A DNA stretch of 64,000 nt from Desulfuromonadaceae bacterium (lineage in GTDB: Bacteria; Desulfobacterota; Desulfuromonadia; Geobacterales; Pseudopelobacteraceae): positions 62,001-126,000 of the forward strand of contig JAQTZV010000013.1 of NCBI GenBank assembly GCA_028687585.1. Direction: 5' to 3'. Both the position numbers and the translations under genes were made by a program. Below are positions 1 to 9,713 of the stretch, piece by piece; the stretch's first letter is position 1, and each line of letters begins with the position of its first letter. The notes under the pieces are model-generated. The model did not search any database. It saw only the letters and a program-made list of their open reading frames with translations, and was not told the DNA's origin.

Positions 1-132
1 AATTTCAGATTTTAACGCGCTATAATCCTGCTCATTCCGCTGCAGCTCCGCCTTAACCTGTGCCAACTGCTGATACTTGTGTTCCAATTCAATTTCTTCC
101 GGCGTTTTCAGCCTGTTTTTAAAGGGGGTCAT
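1..132 (-). CDS. N-terminus of a coiled-coil protein, cut by the window edge
   Basis: Reading leftwards from an ATG at 132, the frame is open to the window edge and gives 44 residues beginning MTPFKNRLKTPEEIELEHKY. The residues are strongly charged and heptad-like (KYQQLAQVKAELQRNEQDY), which suggests a coiled coil. The start overlaps the stop of the upstream hda-like gene by four bases (ATGA), so the two are probably translationally coupled in the hisS-ruvB-hda operon. Small J-domain proteins occupy a similar position in some Geobacter genomes, but nothing in the visible part shows a J domain, so no function is assigned. Confidence 0.6.
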   Translation of the reverse strand, partial: MTPFKNRLKTPEEIELEHKYQQLAQVKAELQRNEQDYSALKSEI

Positions 133-821
133 AGCGGATGGCCTGTCAATGTCAGTTCACGCACCTCACGGGCAAGCGGCAGTGTGATGCGCCGCTTTTC
201 AGCCATCGAAAAGCGATACAGTTGGCGGAAACAGCTAATCAATGCGCCAACCTCGCGGCTGGTGGTTGCCAGAATGTAATCAACCACATCATTCGGGATC
301 CGTATTTGATGATCGTCAGCAACTTTTTTGATAATCATCCTTCGCGAATTGTCGTCAGACGTATCAAGCCGCGCAACCAATCCCCAGAGCAGTCGCGACG
401 TCAGATGATCATCCATGTTTGCCAGATCGCGCGGCGACAGAGCACCGGCCATGGCGATTGTGCGGCCTGACGTATGGAATTCGTTGAATAGTTGCCACAA
501 TGCCCGCCGCATGTCAGCGTCATCCGGCATATCGTGCAGATCATCAACCACCAACCCTCCGGCAGTAGTAAATGTCGCAACCAGCTGCTCCCTAGATATC
601 GGTTCACGGAGCGAAAGATAGGGGAATGCGCTCCCTGCAATTGACCGCAGCAGATGGGTTTTTCCGGAACCGGAAGGGCCGTACAGATAGAGCAGGCATT
701 CAGAATCAGCAGGATCGGCGATCCGCCGGGCAAATTTCAGGGCGGCAGCGTTTCCTTCGCAGGTAACAAAACTGTCAAAGCTGAAGCTCGGGGTAACGGG
801 AAAATCGAAGAACTGCTGCAT
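129..821 (-). CDS. DnaA/Hda-family AAA+ ATPase
   Basis: 230 residues. The N-terminus (QQFFDFPVTPSFSFDSFV) matches the opening of Hda and DnaA domain III. A Walker A loop GPSGSGKTHLL lies near residues 48-58, a Walker B GLVVDDLHDM near 90-99, and a DnaA-type arginine-finger and lid region follows. The DNA-binding domain IV of true DnaA is absent, as in Hda. In E. coli Hda works with the sliding clamp to stimulate ATP hydrolysis by DnaA and prevent over-initiation; here that role is inferred. The N-terminal QQFFDFP could be the clamp-binding motif (Hda has QLSLPL in this position). It is separated from ruvB by two bases, and its stop overlaps the next gene. It could equally be a generic DnaA-related loader. 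Confidence 0.8.
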   Translation of the reverse strand: MQQFFDFPVTPSFSFDSFVTCEGNAAALKFARRIADPADSECLLYLYGPSGSGKTHLLRSIAGSAFPYLSLREPISREQLVATFTTAGGLVVDDLHDMPDDADMRRALWQLFNEFHTSGRTIAMAGALSPRDLANMDDHLTSRLLWGLVARLDTSDDNSRRMIIKKVADDHQIRIPNDVVDYILATTSREVGALISCFRQLYRFSMAEKRRITLPLAREVRELTLTGHPL

Positions 822-823
822 GG

Positions 824-1846
824 CTAAAAAAGATTCGCCTGTGGAGTTTCCGGAGCGATACGGCCAAAATGCAGATAGGCAGCGCGAGTGGCAACTCTGC
901 CTCGCGGAGTACGGTTGATGAAGCCGTTCTGAATCAAAAACGGCTCGTAGACGTCTTCGATGGTATCACTCTCTTCGCTGATAGCGGCCGCAATTGTATC
1001 AAGACCAACGGGACCGCCGCTGAACTTGTCAATAATAGTCAGCAAAATCATGCGATCCATCTGGTCAAACCCCATTTCATCAATTTCAAGCAGTTTGAGC
1101 GTTGCGCGTACGACATCAAGAGTTATAACGCCATCAGCACGTACCTGAGCATAGTCACGGACACGGCGCAGCAGGCGGTTTGCGATACGGGGGGTTCCAC
1201 GACTGCGCCTGGCCAGCTCATCGGCCCCTTTGGGGTCAATTTCCATACCCAAAATACCGGACGACCGACAGATAATAGTGGCAAGCTCGTTACAGGTATA
1301 AAATTCAAGACGCGAAATAACCCCGAATCTGTCGCGTAACGGCGAAGAAAGAAGCCCGGCTCGGGTTGTCGCTCCGACCAGCGTAAATTTTGGCAAATCA
1401 ATTTTAATGGAGCGTGCACTCGGCCCCTGACCGATAATTATATCAAGCTGATAATCCTCCATTGCCGGATACAGAATTTCTTCAACAATATGGGAAATGC
1501 GGTGGATTTCGTCAATAAAGAGGACATCATGCGGTTCAAGGTTGGTGAGAATGGCGGCCAGGTCGCCCGGCCTTTCAATAACAGGCCCGGAAGTGGACTT
1601 GATGTTGACCCCCATTTCACAGGCAATGATATTGGCCAGCGTAGTTTTGCCAAGCCCCGGTGGGCCGTACAGCAGAACATGATCAAGTGCTTCGCCACGT
1701 CCCTTGGCAGCGTCAATGAACAGGCGTAGATTGCCTTTGATCTTCTCCTGACCTATGTAGTCATCAAAGGTTCGTGGGCGCAGTGTTGTGTCATACTGTG
1801 AATCATCGTCCCGTTTTTCAGGGGTGATTGTACGTAAATCCATCAC
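824..1846 (-). CDS. ruvB: Holliday junction branch-migration helicase RuvB
   Basis: 340 residues, the usual length. RuvB forms the hexameric AAA+ motor that drives RuvA-bound Holliday junctions during recombination. Visible signatures: [12 protein letters not shown] at the start of the AAA+ domain, Walker [16 protein letters not shown], Walker [10 protein letters not shown], sensor [19 protein letters not shown], and the C-terminal winged helix ending [17 protein letters not shown]. The frame opens with GTG at 1846 immediately followed by an ATG codon. The GTG overlaps the hisS stop (GTGA), so either codon could start the protein. ruvA and ruvC are not adjacent in this window. Confidence 0.97.
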   Translation of the reverse strand: MMDLRTITPEKRDDDSQYDTTLRPRTFDDYIGQEKIKGNLRLFIDAAKGRGEALDHVLLYGPPGLGKTTLANIIACEMGVNIKSTSGPVIERPGDLAAILTNLEPHDVLFIDEIHRISHIVEEILYPAMEDYQLDIIIGQGPSARSIKIDLPKFTLVGATTRAGLLSSPLRDRFGVISRLEFYTCNELATIICRSSGILGMEIDPKGADELARRSRGTPRIANRLLRRVRDYAQVRADGVITLDVVRATLKLLEIDEMGFDQMDRMILLTIIDKFSGGPVGLDTIAAAISEESDTIEDVYEPFLIQNGFINRTPRGRVATRAAYLHFGRIAPETPQANLF

Positions 1847-3099
1847 TGCTCCGACTTCATTACCAGAGTCTGTATCCCGGATACCGTCAGGGCAGCATCA
1901 GACTGGAGTCCGTCAGCCATTCGCTTGAAAGTAGCCCGTTCAGCAGCCACTTCATTTTCACCGATCACAACGCTATAGCGGGCTTTCAGTTTATCAGCGC
2001 GGCGCATCTGGCTCTTCAGACTTTTTCCTTCGTAATCCATTTCGACACGAACACCGGATTTTATCAAACCATCCAGCAGGCTGAACGCGACATCGCGCTC
2101 GCTTGACCCCATAGTTGCGATAAACAGGTCGGGCAACGTGGTGAATTCCTGACTGCCAAGCAGCAGCGCAACCCGTTCAAGCCCCATCGCAAAGCCAATG
2201 CCTGGAATGGCCGGCCCGCCCAACTGCGAGATCAGCCCGTCATAGCGACCTCCTGCGGCTACCGCAGATTGCGAGCCGAGAAGTCCGGTAACCATCTCAA
2301 AGGTTGTGCGGGTATAGTAATCAAGGCCGCGCACCATACGGGCATTGATGCTGTACGGCGTGGCTGAAAGGTCAAGGTAGTGCTTAACAGTGCTGAAATG
2401 ATCATCACACCCTTTGCAGAGATGTTCCAAAACTGACGGTGCTCCGGCAGTACTTTCGATACAGCCGGGCACTTTGCAGTCGAGAGTCCGGAGTGGGTTG
2501 GTGGCAAAACGCCGCTTGCAATCCTCACAGAGCGCCCCCAGTCGTTCCTCCAGGAAACTTCGCAGAGCGGTACGATATGCGGGACGGCACTCAGGACAGC
2601 CAAGCGAGTTTATCTGGAGTGTTGGTTCGGTTAACCCTATTTCGCGAAAAAAGGTGGCCAGCATATTCAACACCTGCGCGTCTGCCAGCGGATCGTGAAC
2701 ACCGGTTATTTCGGCGCCAATCTGGTGAAACTGTCGGTAGCGACCTTTTTGAGGACGCTCATAGCGGAACATCGGCCCCATGTAGTACAGTTTCGCAACC
2801 GGATCCTGCGCATATAATTTATGTTCAATGAATGCGCGCATAACACCGGCGGTGCCTTCAGGGCGCAGCGTTACACTGTTTTCACCTTTGTCGGTAAACG
2901 TATACATCTCTTTTTCGACAATATCAGTGGCATCACCAATCGAGCGACAGAACAGCTCTGTCTTTTCCATCACCGGAACCCGGATTTCGCCAAAACCGTT
3001 CAATTCGAATACCCTGCGTGCTGTCTGTTCAATATGCTGCCAGCGACGGGATTCATCCGGAAGGATATCATTAAAACCTTTGACTGCTGTAAGTGTCAC
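1843..3099 (-). CDS. hisS: Histidyl-tRNA synthetase
   Basis: 418 residues, a class II aminoacyl-tRNA synthetase that charges tRNA-His. It opens [19 protein letters not shown]; motif 1 is around [16 protein letters not shown], motif 2 is [17 protein letters not shown], and the histidine-specific loops are [16 protein letters not shown] and [13 protein letters not shown]. The C-terminal anticodon-binding domain begins near residue 325. The internal Cys-rich stretch ([23 protein letters not shown]) is the zinc-like insertion seen in several deltaproteobacterial HisS enzymes. The start is GTG at 3099 with a GAGGTGATCA Shine-Dalgarno just upstream. It is the first gene of the operon hisS-ruvB-hda-like. 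Confidence 0.97.
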   Translation of the reverse strand: MTLTAVKGFNDILPDESRRWQHIEQTARRVFELNGFGEIRVPVMEKTELFCRSIGDATDIVEKEMYTFTDKGENSVTLRPEGTAGVMRAFIEHKLYAQDPVAKLYYMGPMFRYERPQKGRYRQFHQIGAEITGVHDPLADAQVLNMLATFFREIGLTEPTLQINSLGCPECRPAYRTALRSFLEERLGALCEDCKRRFATNPLRTLDCKVPGCIESTAGAPSVLEHLCKGCDDHFSTVKHYLDLSATPYSINARMVRGLDYYTRTTFEMVTGLLGSQSAVAAGGRYDGLISQLGGPAIPGIGFAMGLERVALLLGSQEFTTLPDLFIATMGSSERDVAFSLLDGLIKSGVRVEMDYEGKSLKSQMRRADKLKARYSVVIGENEVAAERATFKRMADGLQSDAALTVSGIQTLVMKSEQ

Positions 3100-3115
3100 T
3101 GATCACCTCAAGATA

Positions 3116-3165
3116 GGGATAAAACCTTACTGCCCACTATCCGTTACAGAGTCGGGGTGGTAAGG
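3116..3165 (-). terminator. Probable intrinsic terminator after the GGDEF gene
   Basis: On the minus strand, downstream of the gene ending at 3188, CCTTAC/GTAAGG arms with an inner CCC/GGG pairing form a stem, followed by a TTTTATCCC tract. The loop is long, so this is a moderate call. It would separate the cyclase gene from hisS. Confidence 0.4.
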
Positions 3166-3187
3166 CTTTGATTGCGAAGGGCGCCGT

Positions 3188-4555
3188 TTAAACCGGCTCG
3201 CTGATTATGCGACGAATACAGTTTTTTCCTGATGTTTTGCCGGCATACATGGCCTTGTCGGCCATTTCAAGCAGTACATCTTTCGACGCAGTATCTTCCG
3301 GACAGCAGGCATAGCCGATACTGCATGTCAAACGGATTATCTGCCCGTCAGGCCCTGAAAAATGATGCGCCTCGACTTGCTTGCGGATTCGCTCGGCAGC
3401 AATCGCGGCGGTCCCACTCAACGTTTCAACCAAAATGGCCGTATATTCATCGCCACCATACCGTATGACAATATCGACATCACGCACCGATTTTTTGATC
3501 AGGGCACCAAACTCTGCCAATACTCTGCTGCCAACCATATGTCCATGATTATCATTTACCTGTTTAAATGAATCAACATCGATGAACAGGACCGCAAGAT
3601 GTGAGGCATACCTCTCAACCCTTTTCATTTCGCGTTCGAGGGCAACATCCAGATAGCGATGATTATAGAGACCGCTGACATCGTCAATAAATAACATGTC
3701 ATTTGCCTTGGAAAACGTTTTAGCATTTTCAAAGGCATGTAACGACTGTTCGATCAAAAATGACACATTCTTTCTTGATGTCGATATATCGGGTAAATCA
3801 GAGGAAGGGTTATTCAGTAGCACTATCATGCCAAACATCGCGGTGCGGTTATAAACCGGAATCAGATAGGCTTCAGAAAACCCATGCGTGAGACAGGTTG
3901 CTGTAAGGTGCAAGCGTTCAATTGAGTCTTTTTCTGCCGGCGATGATTCGAGTCGTTCGCGCATTTCATGAGTAAGGACTCTCTTCAATTCGGCAGAAAT
4001 TCCTTTTGTTACTTTCAGTTTAAGAACCCCCTCGACCATGAAAAAGCCAAGGGATCTGCTGAGCGAAACTTCACGCGCAATTGATTCAACCAGAAGCAGA
4101 TAGAGATGTTCACAATCCAGACATCCGGCTATAGCCTGATTGGAACGAAACAGGGAAAGCATGTTTTTCAGCTCAATATTTTCGTCAAGGAGGTGACGCT
4201 GCTGGATGCACTGAGCGACGGAATGTCTGAATTCATCCGGATTGACCGGTTTAACAAGATAATCCCTGGCACCAAGCTTAAGAGCTAAAATGGCAGATTC
4301 CAAATTGGCATTTCCGGTTACCATAATGACATCAACCGTCGGATGACTTTCACGAACTCGTGTCAAAATTTCAAGTCCACTGATATCCGGCATCACAAGA
4401 TCAGTAATAACCAGTGAATACTGGCCCCTGGCAAGCATTTCGAGCCCATCGGCCCCGCACGAAGCGGTTTCAACCTGATAGCCTTCTGCCTGCAGAAGCT
4501 TGGCATACATGTCACGAAAAAACCGATCATCTTCAACCAAAAGGATTGTATCCAT
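3188..4555 (-). CDS. Response regulator with GGDEF diguanylate cyclase domain
   Basis: 455 residues. The N-terminal receiver domain (about 1-125) has the acidic pair E8/D9/D10, phospho-acceptor D52 (ITDLVMPD), T80 and K102. The middle (about 130-280) looks like a GAF-type region. The C-terminal GGDEF domain carries GGDEY at 367-371, a natural variant of the active-site motif, and an upstream RxxD at R358-D361 that fits a c-di-GMP inhibitory site. It should therefore make c-di-GMP from GTP when phosphorylated and be subject to product inhibition. No partner kinase is adjacent. Across comEC lies a receiver-HD-GYP protein predicted to break the same messenger down. The final Tyr in GGDEY is tolerated in active cyclases of this family, so loss of activity is not assumed. 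Confidence 0.9.
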   Translation of the reverse strand: MDTILLVEDDRFFRDMYAKLLQAEGYQVETASCGADGLEMLARGQYSLVITDLVMPDISGLEILTRVRESHPTVDVIMVTGNANLESAILALKLGARDYLVKPVNPDEFRHSVAQCIQQRHLLDENIELKNMLSLFRSNQAIAGCLDCEHLYLLLVESIAREVSLSRSLGFFMVEGVLKLKVTKGISAELKRVLTHEMRERLESSPAEKDSIERLHLTATCLTHGFSEAYLIPVYNRTAMFGMIVLLNNPSSDLPDISTSRKNVSFLIEQSLHAFENAKTFSKANDMLFIDDVSGLYNHRYLDVALEREMKRVERYASHLAVLFIDVDSFKQVNDNHGHMVGSRVLAEFGALIKKSVRDVDIVIRYGGDEYTAILVETLSGTAAIAAERIRKQVEAHHFSGPDGQIIRLTCSIGYACCPEDTASKDVLLEMADKAMYAGKTSGKNCIRRIISEPV

Positions 4556-4630
4556 CTAACTTCACCCAATCTAGAATAGTACGCTAATTTATCACGCATA
4601 TGTACTCTATTTTGCGGTATGGAGTCAACG

Positions 4631-7033
4631 TCATTCGGGTTTGAACGGCGTTGAAACAGACCAGGTAACTCCATCCGTGACAAGTTCTATTGTTCCATCC
4701 CTGTCCGTGCGAAAAACGGGTACCCCTTTTGCACTCAACAGATCTAATGTCTGCTTCGAAGGAAGTCCAAAGCGATTTCCCTTCCCGGCAGAAATTAGCG
4801 CCAAACCGGGCTGTATCCGCTCAATAAATTCCGTTGATGTGGAGAATCGGCTTCCATGATGCCCGACTTTTATAACAGTGGATTTAATAGCATACCGCCC
4901 GGCAAGCATCTGCCGCTCGGCTTCAAACCCGGCGTCGGCGCAAAAAAGCATGCTGAAATTACCATAACTGAGCCGAAATACGAGCGACTGTTCATTGACA
5001 CTCAACTCGTCATTACCTGTTTCGCCATGAACGGACATGGAAGGTGATAGTACGGTTATAACAACCGGACCTGGCAGGGTTATCACATCTCCCGCAATAA
5101 CGGTACGCATCGGAACACCTCTGCTATTCAATTCCCTCTGCATTTCCGGTGACATTTCCGGCCCACTCCAAAATTCACCAACCGGCACATTCCTGATAAT
5201 AAATGGTAGTCCGCCGCTGTGATCAGGATGATCATGCGTAGAAATCATTGTGTCGATACGACCCACATGGAGCGCACCCAAAGCCGGAGCCAATACACGC
5301 TGTCCAAAGTCATGTCCGGTATCATGCAGATACCCCCCGCCGTCGACAAGCAGCGTCGAACCACCCGGAAGTTGTACCAGCAGGGATTCGGCCTGACCGA
5401 CACTGAGCATGGTAACGTGGAGCCGGTGATCTGATTCAGTTGCTGTGTAGATGTGTATAACCAGGGCGGAGAGTGGCAATAACACCGATGCAGCAAGCAG
5501 GAGAATCCTGCTCGTCAGAAACGTCATAGCGGTCATGAAAAGCAGAAAAAAGAACATATCCCATGAAGTGATGCCATGAAAGGTGAGTACCGGGAGCGAA
5601 GCGCACCACAAGATGAATTGATTGGAAATGGTAACAAGGGTAGCAGTCGGCCAGAGCAGCCAGGGAGCAAAAGTGGGAAACAGCATGATGAGAGGCAATG
5701 CGATGAACCCTGACAGTACTGCTCCATACCCGAGTAGCGGCACAATCAGAAAGTTGGTTACTATTCCATTCACGGATGCAACCTTGAATATATACAGAAC
5801 CGGCAGAATTGTTACCAGTGACGCCGCAACAGATGCAGACATAAATTGAGTGAAACTGCGCAACCACGGAGAGGTGACGGTTCCGGTGCATTTCATAATG
5901 AGCGGTACCGCAATAAGTATCCCCCACAATGCTAAAAAAGAGAGTTGAAATGATACGTCGAAAAGTGTCGGCGGATTGATTGCCACCAGGAAAAAAGCGG
6001 CAAACAGAAGAGTATTAATTGCATCCCGCTCCCTTTCAGCGAAAAGAGCCAGAGCGAAAACAGACAGCATGATTACCGAACGCGCCGTTGCCGGGGCATT
6101 ACCGGTTAAAAAGAGATAGCCAAGCATTGCCGGGACAGCAATAAGTACCGCGTTTCTGCGAGTATTCCAATGCAGTGCCGAATATTCAAAGCGTGTTAAA
6201 AACCATATAATCATCACGGTTATGAATGCTGCGACAATACCAATATGAAATCCGGATATTGACAGAATATGATTAACCCCCGCCCTGGTATATGCATCAG
6301 AAAGATCACGGGGAATCCTCCGCTGATCACCGATCAGTAATGCCGTCAGGACCGAAGAAATGCGCGCATCAGGAATCGAGGTGCGAATTGAATCGCCGAG
6401 AATTCGAGCAATCCGGTCACTTGTTCGCAGCATCGATTTCACTGCGGCAGCACGAATAAGAACTATGTCGCTTTGGGAAGCAACCCGCCCCGTGGCAGCA
6501 ATACCCTGTAGTGCAAGATAGCGGTAATAATCAAACTCTCCCGGCAGTCCGAGCCGACGTGGTACTGAAATACGGGTGACAAAACGGATTCGATCACCGC
6601 GTGCCATGACAACATCTCCTTCGTCGATAGAGAGCAGCAATAATCCGGACACCGTTTCCGCCTGCTCTCTTTCAATTATTCGCTCTACTTCGACAGTCAG
6701 ACGACTTCCTTCCGGAGTAACGGAAGGACGTGCGGAAATAATGCCTTCAATCGTTACGGGACTGTTTGACGATTTGGTCCGGATAGAGTGTGGTGATATT
6801 TCAGGAGACAACCAGGGTTGAAGGGCACACAGACCCCAGAGAAAGAAAAGCAGAGCAGTACAGGCAGAAAACAGCCATGGTTTCGGCAGGACAGATGAGA
6901 GCAGCAGACACAAAAAGAGTGCTGGTAGCACGGCTGTATCACAATACATGCCGCTGAGTGCAGAGACAGCCAAACCTGCCGTCATAAACAAAAAGGGAAT
7001 CAGAAACGGCCAGCGACGTATCATGGGTATCAA
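4631..7033 (-). CDS. comEC: ComEC/Rec2-type DNA uptake channel
   Basis: 800 residues, typical of full-length ComEC. Order: N-terminal membrane segments and the DUF4131/OB-like region (about 10-200), the multi-spanning Competence core (about 215-500, including VNHILSISGFHIGI), and a C-terminal metallo-beta-lactamase domain. The latter keeps its metal motif THDHPDHSGG at 599-608, FCADAG near 698-702 and GHHGS at 724-728. In known systems the channel takes single-stranded DNA across the inner membrane, and the C-terminal domain is thought to degrade the non-transported strand. Two ATG codons open the frame (MIPMIRRW), so the start may be three codons later. It stands alone on the minus strand, divergent from the HD-GYP gene. 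Whether the organism is naturally competent cannot be told here. Confidence 0.95.
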   Translation of the reverse strand: MIPMIRRWPFLIPFLFMTAGLAVSALSGMYCDTAVLPALFLCLLLSSVLPKPWLFSACTALLFFLWGLCALQPWLSPEISPHSIRTKSSNSPVTIEGIISARPSVTPEGSRLTVEVERIIEREQAETVSGLLLLSIDEGDVVMARGDRIRFVTRISVPRRLGLPGEFDYYRYLALQGIAATGRVASQSDIVLIRAAAVKSMLRTSDRIARILGDSIRTSIPDARISSVLTALLIGDQRRIPRDLSDAYTRAGVNHILSISGFHIGIVAAFITVMIIWFLTRFEYSALHWNTRRNAVLIAVPAMLGYLFLTGNAPATARSVIMLSVFALALFAERERDAINTLLFAAFFLVAINPPTLFDVSFQLSFLALWGILIAVPLIMKCTGTVTSPWLRSFTQFMSASVAASLVTILPVLYIFKVASVNGIVTNFLIVPLLGYGAVLSGFIALPLIMLFPTFAPWLLWPTATLVTISNQFILWCASLPVLTFHGITSWDMFFFLLFMTAMTFLTSRILLLAASVLLPLSALVIHIYTATESDHRLHVTMLSVGQAESLLVQLPGGSTLLVDGGGYLHDTGHDFGQRVLAPALGALHVGRIDTMISTHDHPDHSGGLPFIIRNVPVGEFWSGPEMSPEMQRELNSRGVPMRTVIAGDVITLPGPVVITVLSPSMSVHGETGNDELSVNEQSLVFRLSYGNFSMLFCADAGFEAERQMLAGRYAIKSTVIKVGHHGSRFSTSTEFIERIQPGLALISAGKGNRFGLPSKQTLDLLSAKGVPVFRTDRDGTIELVTDGVTWSVSTPFKPE

Positions 7034-7175
7034 TCAGAAACTTATATAGAAATGCCTCTGTGTATATCACAGGTTATGCTACTTGAAAACATGGCAATTG
7101 AATGGTAAAAGAGTGACAGTGCGTTCAAGGCGACACCTTCCGGATATTGAACAGCCCACGCATGGAGAAAACGGC

Positions 7176-8222
7176 ATGAGAGAAACGATCCTACTGGTTG
7201 ATGATGAAGAGATGATTCGCGATTTGCTTTCGTCCGCTCTGGAGCAGGAGGGGTATATTTGTCTGCAGGCGTCCAATGTCGACGAAGCATTTGTGATATT
7301 GGGTAAGCAGCCGGTTGACCTCGTTATTTCAGACATCATGATGCCGGGAAGAAGCGGTGTTGAACTACTGCGTGACCTTAAAAAAATTAGTCCGGAAATT
7401 GCGGTGCTTATGATTACCGGACTCTCCGATATGAAAACTGCAATGGAATGTGTACACCTCGGCGCTGACGACTACATAACGAAACCATTCGGTATCAGTC
7501 GCGTGGTGTTAACCGTAAAAAATATGATCGAACGTCGTTGTCTTGCTCTTGAAAAAAAACATTATCAGGTAAGCCTTGAGTTCAAAGTCATGGAGCAGAC
7601 AGCTCAGATTCGGAAAACAATGAATGAGCTTTCAACTGCGTACGACAACACCTTGACCGCCTTGGTAAAAGCGCTTGATGCTCGTGAGAAGGAAGTTGGA
7701 TCACATTCTGAACGGGTTATGAATTTTGCCGCGTTTCTTGGCGGAAAGCTCGGGATTGCTGGCAGAGATCTTCAAGAGCTTGCAAAAGGAGCACTTCTTC
7801 ATGATATCGGTAAAATTGGCATATCTGACAATATACTGCTTAAACCGGGGAAACTTGATGACAATGAATGGATTGAGATGCGTAAACATCCGCAGGTTGG
7901 CTATGCAATCTTATCCGAAATAGATTTTTTAAAAATACCGGCAGAGATTATCCTCGGACATCATGAACGCTTTGATGGGGAGGGCTACCCAAAGCAGCTC
8001 AAAGGGGAACAAATTCCGATCGGGGCCCGCATCTTCTCTGTTGTCGACACACTCGATGCAATGACATCAGATCGCCCGTACCGCAAGGCTCTCCCTTTTG
8101 ACATGGTTCTTACCGAAATAATAAAATATCGGGGGAGCCAATTTGATCCGGCTATAGCCGACCTGTTTTTATCGATTCCCCGCAAACATTGGGAAGATTG
8201 TGCCGGGAAGCAATTTATATAA
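7176..8222 (+). CDS. Response regulator with HD-GYP c-di-GMP phosphodiesterase domain
   Basis: 348 residues from the ATG at 7176, chosen because GGAG sits eight bases upstream and the receiver fold begins right there (RETILLVDDEE). An upstream in-frame ATG at 7083 would add 31 residues unlike any domain. The receiver has D9/D10, phospho-acceptor D53 and the ITKPFG lysine region. The C-terminal HD-GYP domain shows HDIGK at 209-213 and HHERFDGEGYP at 262-272, so the GYP motif is intact. RpfG-type proteins of this build hydrolyse c-di-GMP. Together with the REC-GGDEF gene on the other side of comEC it gives a possible make/break pair, although the two are not co-transcribed. Confidence 0.93.
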   Translation: MRETILLVDDEEMIRDLLSSALEQEGYICLQASNVDEAFVILGKQPVDLVISDIMMPGRSGVELLRDLKKISPEIAVLMITGLSDMKTAMECVHLGADDYITKPFGISRVVLTVKNMIERRCLALEKKHYQVSLEFKVMEQTAQIRKTMNELSTAYDNTLTALVKALDAREKEVGSHSERVMNFAAFLGGKLGIAGRDLQELAKGALLHDIGKIGISDNILLKPGKLDDNEWIEMRKHPQVGYAILSEIDFLKIPAEIILGHHERFDGEGYPKQLKGEQIPIGARIFSVVDTLDAMTSDRPYRKALPFDMVLTEIIKYRGSQFDPAIADLFLSIPRKHWEDCAGKQFI

Positions 8223-8283
8223 CAACGGGGCCAGACTAATCTGAACCCCGATGTCGCAACATGTATATGATAGTGCCGACTGC

Positions 8284-8595
8284 TTACTCCTCATCCTGCC
8301 ACCCGGTTTCCTCACCACGGTCAAAATTTCCCCTCTCAAGCTCGTCATCTTCCTCATCATAATCATAACCGTCGCCATCATACGCTTCCGAATCATCAGG
8401 TTCTTCAAAAACATACCGTTCCGGAGACCTGAGTTCATCATCTGCTATCTTTTCGAAGCGACGCAACAAAACCGGGTCAGAACAAAAGCGGTCGGCTTTA
8501 TGACGACATGAGTCAAGCGTACACAGGTCAAAGAGTTGAACCTCACTGCAGAGGCGCTGCGGCAGAAGATCGGGGATGTTATCCGAGTCCGGCAT
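8284..8595 (-). CDS. Small acidic Cys-containing protein downstream of fbp
   Basis: 103 residues of unknown function. The N-terminal half holds a Cys/His cluster (LCSEVQLFDLCTLDSCRHK...FC), possibly a metal site. The C-terminal 40 residues are extremely acidic (DGDGYDYDEEDDELER). The ATG at 8595 is preceded by GAGAGG at good spacing and lies 12 bases after the fbp stop, so it should be transcribed with fbp. Conserved small proteins of this type occur near fbp in Geobacter relatives as far as I recall, but I cannot name the family. The gene ends 61 bp from the convergent HD-GYP gene. Confidence 0.7.
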   Translation of the reverse strand: MPDSDNIPDLLPQRLCSEVQLFDLCTLDSCRHKADRFCSDPVLLRRFEKIADDELRSPERYVFEEPDDSEAYDGDGYDYDEEDDELERGNFDRGEETGWQDEE

Positions 8596-8607
8596 GCTGG
8601 TTACCTC

Positions 8608-9552
8608 TCACTCTTCGCTCTTCAAAAACTCAGCAGCCCTGGCAACATCATCCTTGCAGCCGATATATACCGGACAGCGTTGTTCAAGGCCCTCAGGAAC
8701 AATATCAAGGATCGGGATGTCACCATTTGTCGCGGCGCCTCCGGCCTGTTCGATCAGAAACGCCATCGGGTTAAGTTCAAACAACAGGCGCAGTTTACCA
8801 TTCGGCGAATCACTGAGTGCCGGGTACATGAACACGCCATTTCCCTTCATCAGGATCTGATTAAAATCAGGCACAAATCCGCCGGAATATCGAAGCTTTG
8901 CACCCTTATCTTCCAAGTAACGGATGAATTTTTCATTCCCGGCGTTGTATTTTTTTCTGAGCCCTCCGGGAGAATACATAGTGCCGGAAGACTGCATCCG
9001 GACATTTTCGCGGGTAAGCGTGTACTCCATCAGCTGGTTCATCGTGAATTCGAAAACCCCTTTGCCAACCGAATACACAAGAGAAACGCGCGGGCCATAC
9101 AGGATGTAAATCGAACCTATCATCTTTCGGCCGGGTTGAAGCAGATCATTCCCCTGATATATGCCGACAATAGTGCCGACAGCAAGATTGACATCAACCA
9201 GAGACGAGCCATCCAAAGGATCGTAGGCTACTGAAAACATCCCCTGCGGATTACTCGTTACCTGAAATATTTCCTCCATCTCTTCTGATGCAATATTGCA
9301 CACGACCCCTGAATGCTGAAGACGTTTGCGCATGATACGATCAGAGAGAACGTCGAGAGCAAGCTGCTCTTCGCCATAAAGGTTAGAGGTACCGGCGACG
9401 CCAAGTTCACCGGTACGTACGGCGTTGATCACGTATTTACTCGCTTCGGCGATCTCACAGATAAGATGGACAAGGTTGCCGCTGATATTCTGATCACGCA
9501 GATGCTGACGCAGATCGATCTGAAATTTTGTCTTGCCCGGTACACTGGCCAT
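8608..9552 (-). CDS. fbp: Class I fructose-1,6-bisphosphatase
   Basis: 314 residues. It hydrolyses fructose 1,6-bisphosphate to fructose 6-phosphate, the committed gluconeogenic step, in the cytoplasm. The metal and phosphate site motif DPLDGSS is at 111-117, preceded by the acidic ASEEMEE at 89-95 and followed by GTIVGIY. Further class I marks are YSPGGLRKKY and LRLLFELNPMAFLIEQAGG. The start has a GGAGGAATC ribosome-binding site. An organism living on acetate needs this enzyme for hexose synthesis, which fits the anaerobic respiratory lifestyle inferred from the rest of the window. Confidence 0.96.
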   Translation of the reverse strand: MASVPGKTKFQIDLRQHLRDQNISGNLVHLICEIAEASKYVINAVRTGELGVAGTSNLYGEEQLALDVLSDRIMRKRLQHSGVVCNIASEEMEEIFQVTSNPQGMFSVAYDPLDGSSLVDVNLAVGTIVGIYQGNDLLQPGRKMIGSIYILYGPRVSLVYSVGKGVFEFTMNQLMEYTLTRENVRMQSSGTMYSPGGLRKKYNAGNEKFIRYLEDKGAKLRYSGGFVPDFNQILMKGNGVFMYPALSDSPNGKLRLLFELNPMAFLIEQAGGAATNGDIPILDIVPEGLEQRCPVYIGCKDDVARAAEFLKSEE

Positions 9553-9713
9553 GATTCCTCCGAGTTGAATTAAATTAAAGCGTTACTGCAGAGAAGATAC
9601 AAAAAATTACCATTTTTAGCAATATTAAATATTAGAAATGTTTGCATTAAGCTGCCTTGGAACCAGCAGCTCAGCAATAGTTACAAACGGAGTCTTTCCA
9701 ACGAAACAGTTCA

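Noticed and set aside
8223..8283. CGGGG...CCCCG stem between convergent genes as a terminator
   Set aside because: Imperfect stem and no T run on either strand, so not listed as a feature.
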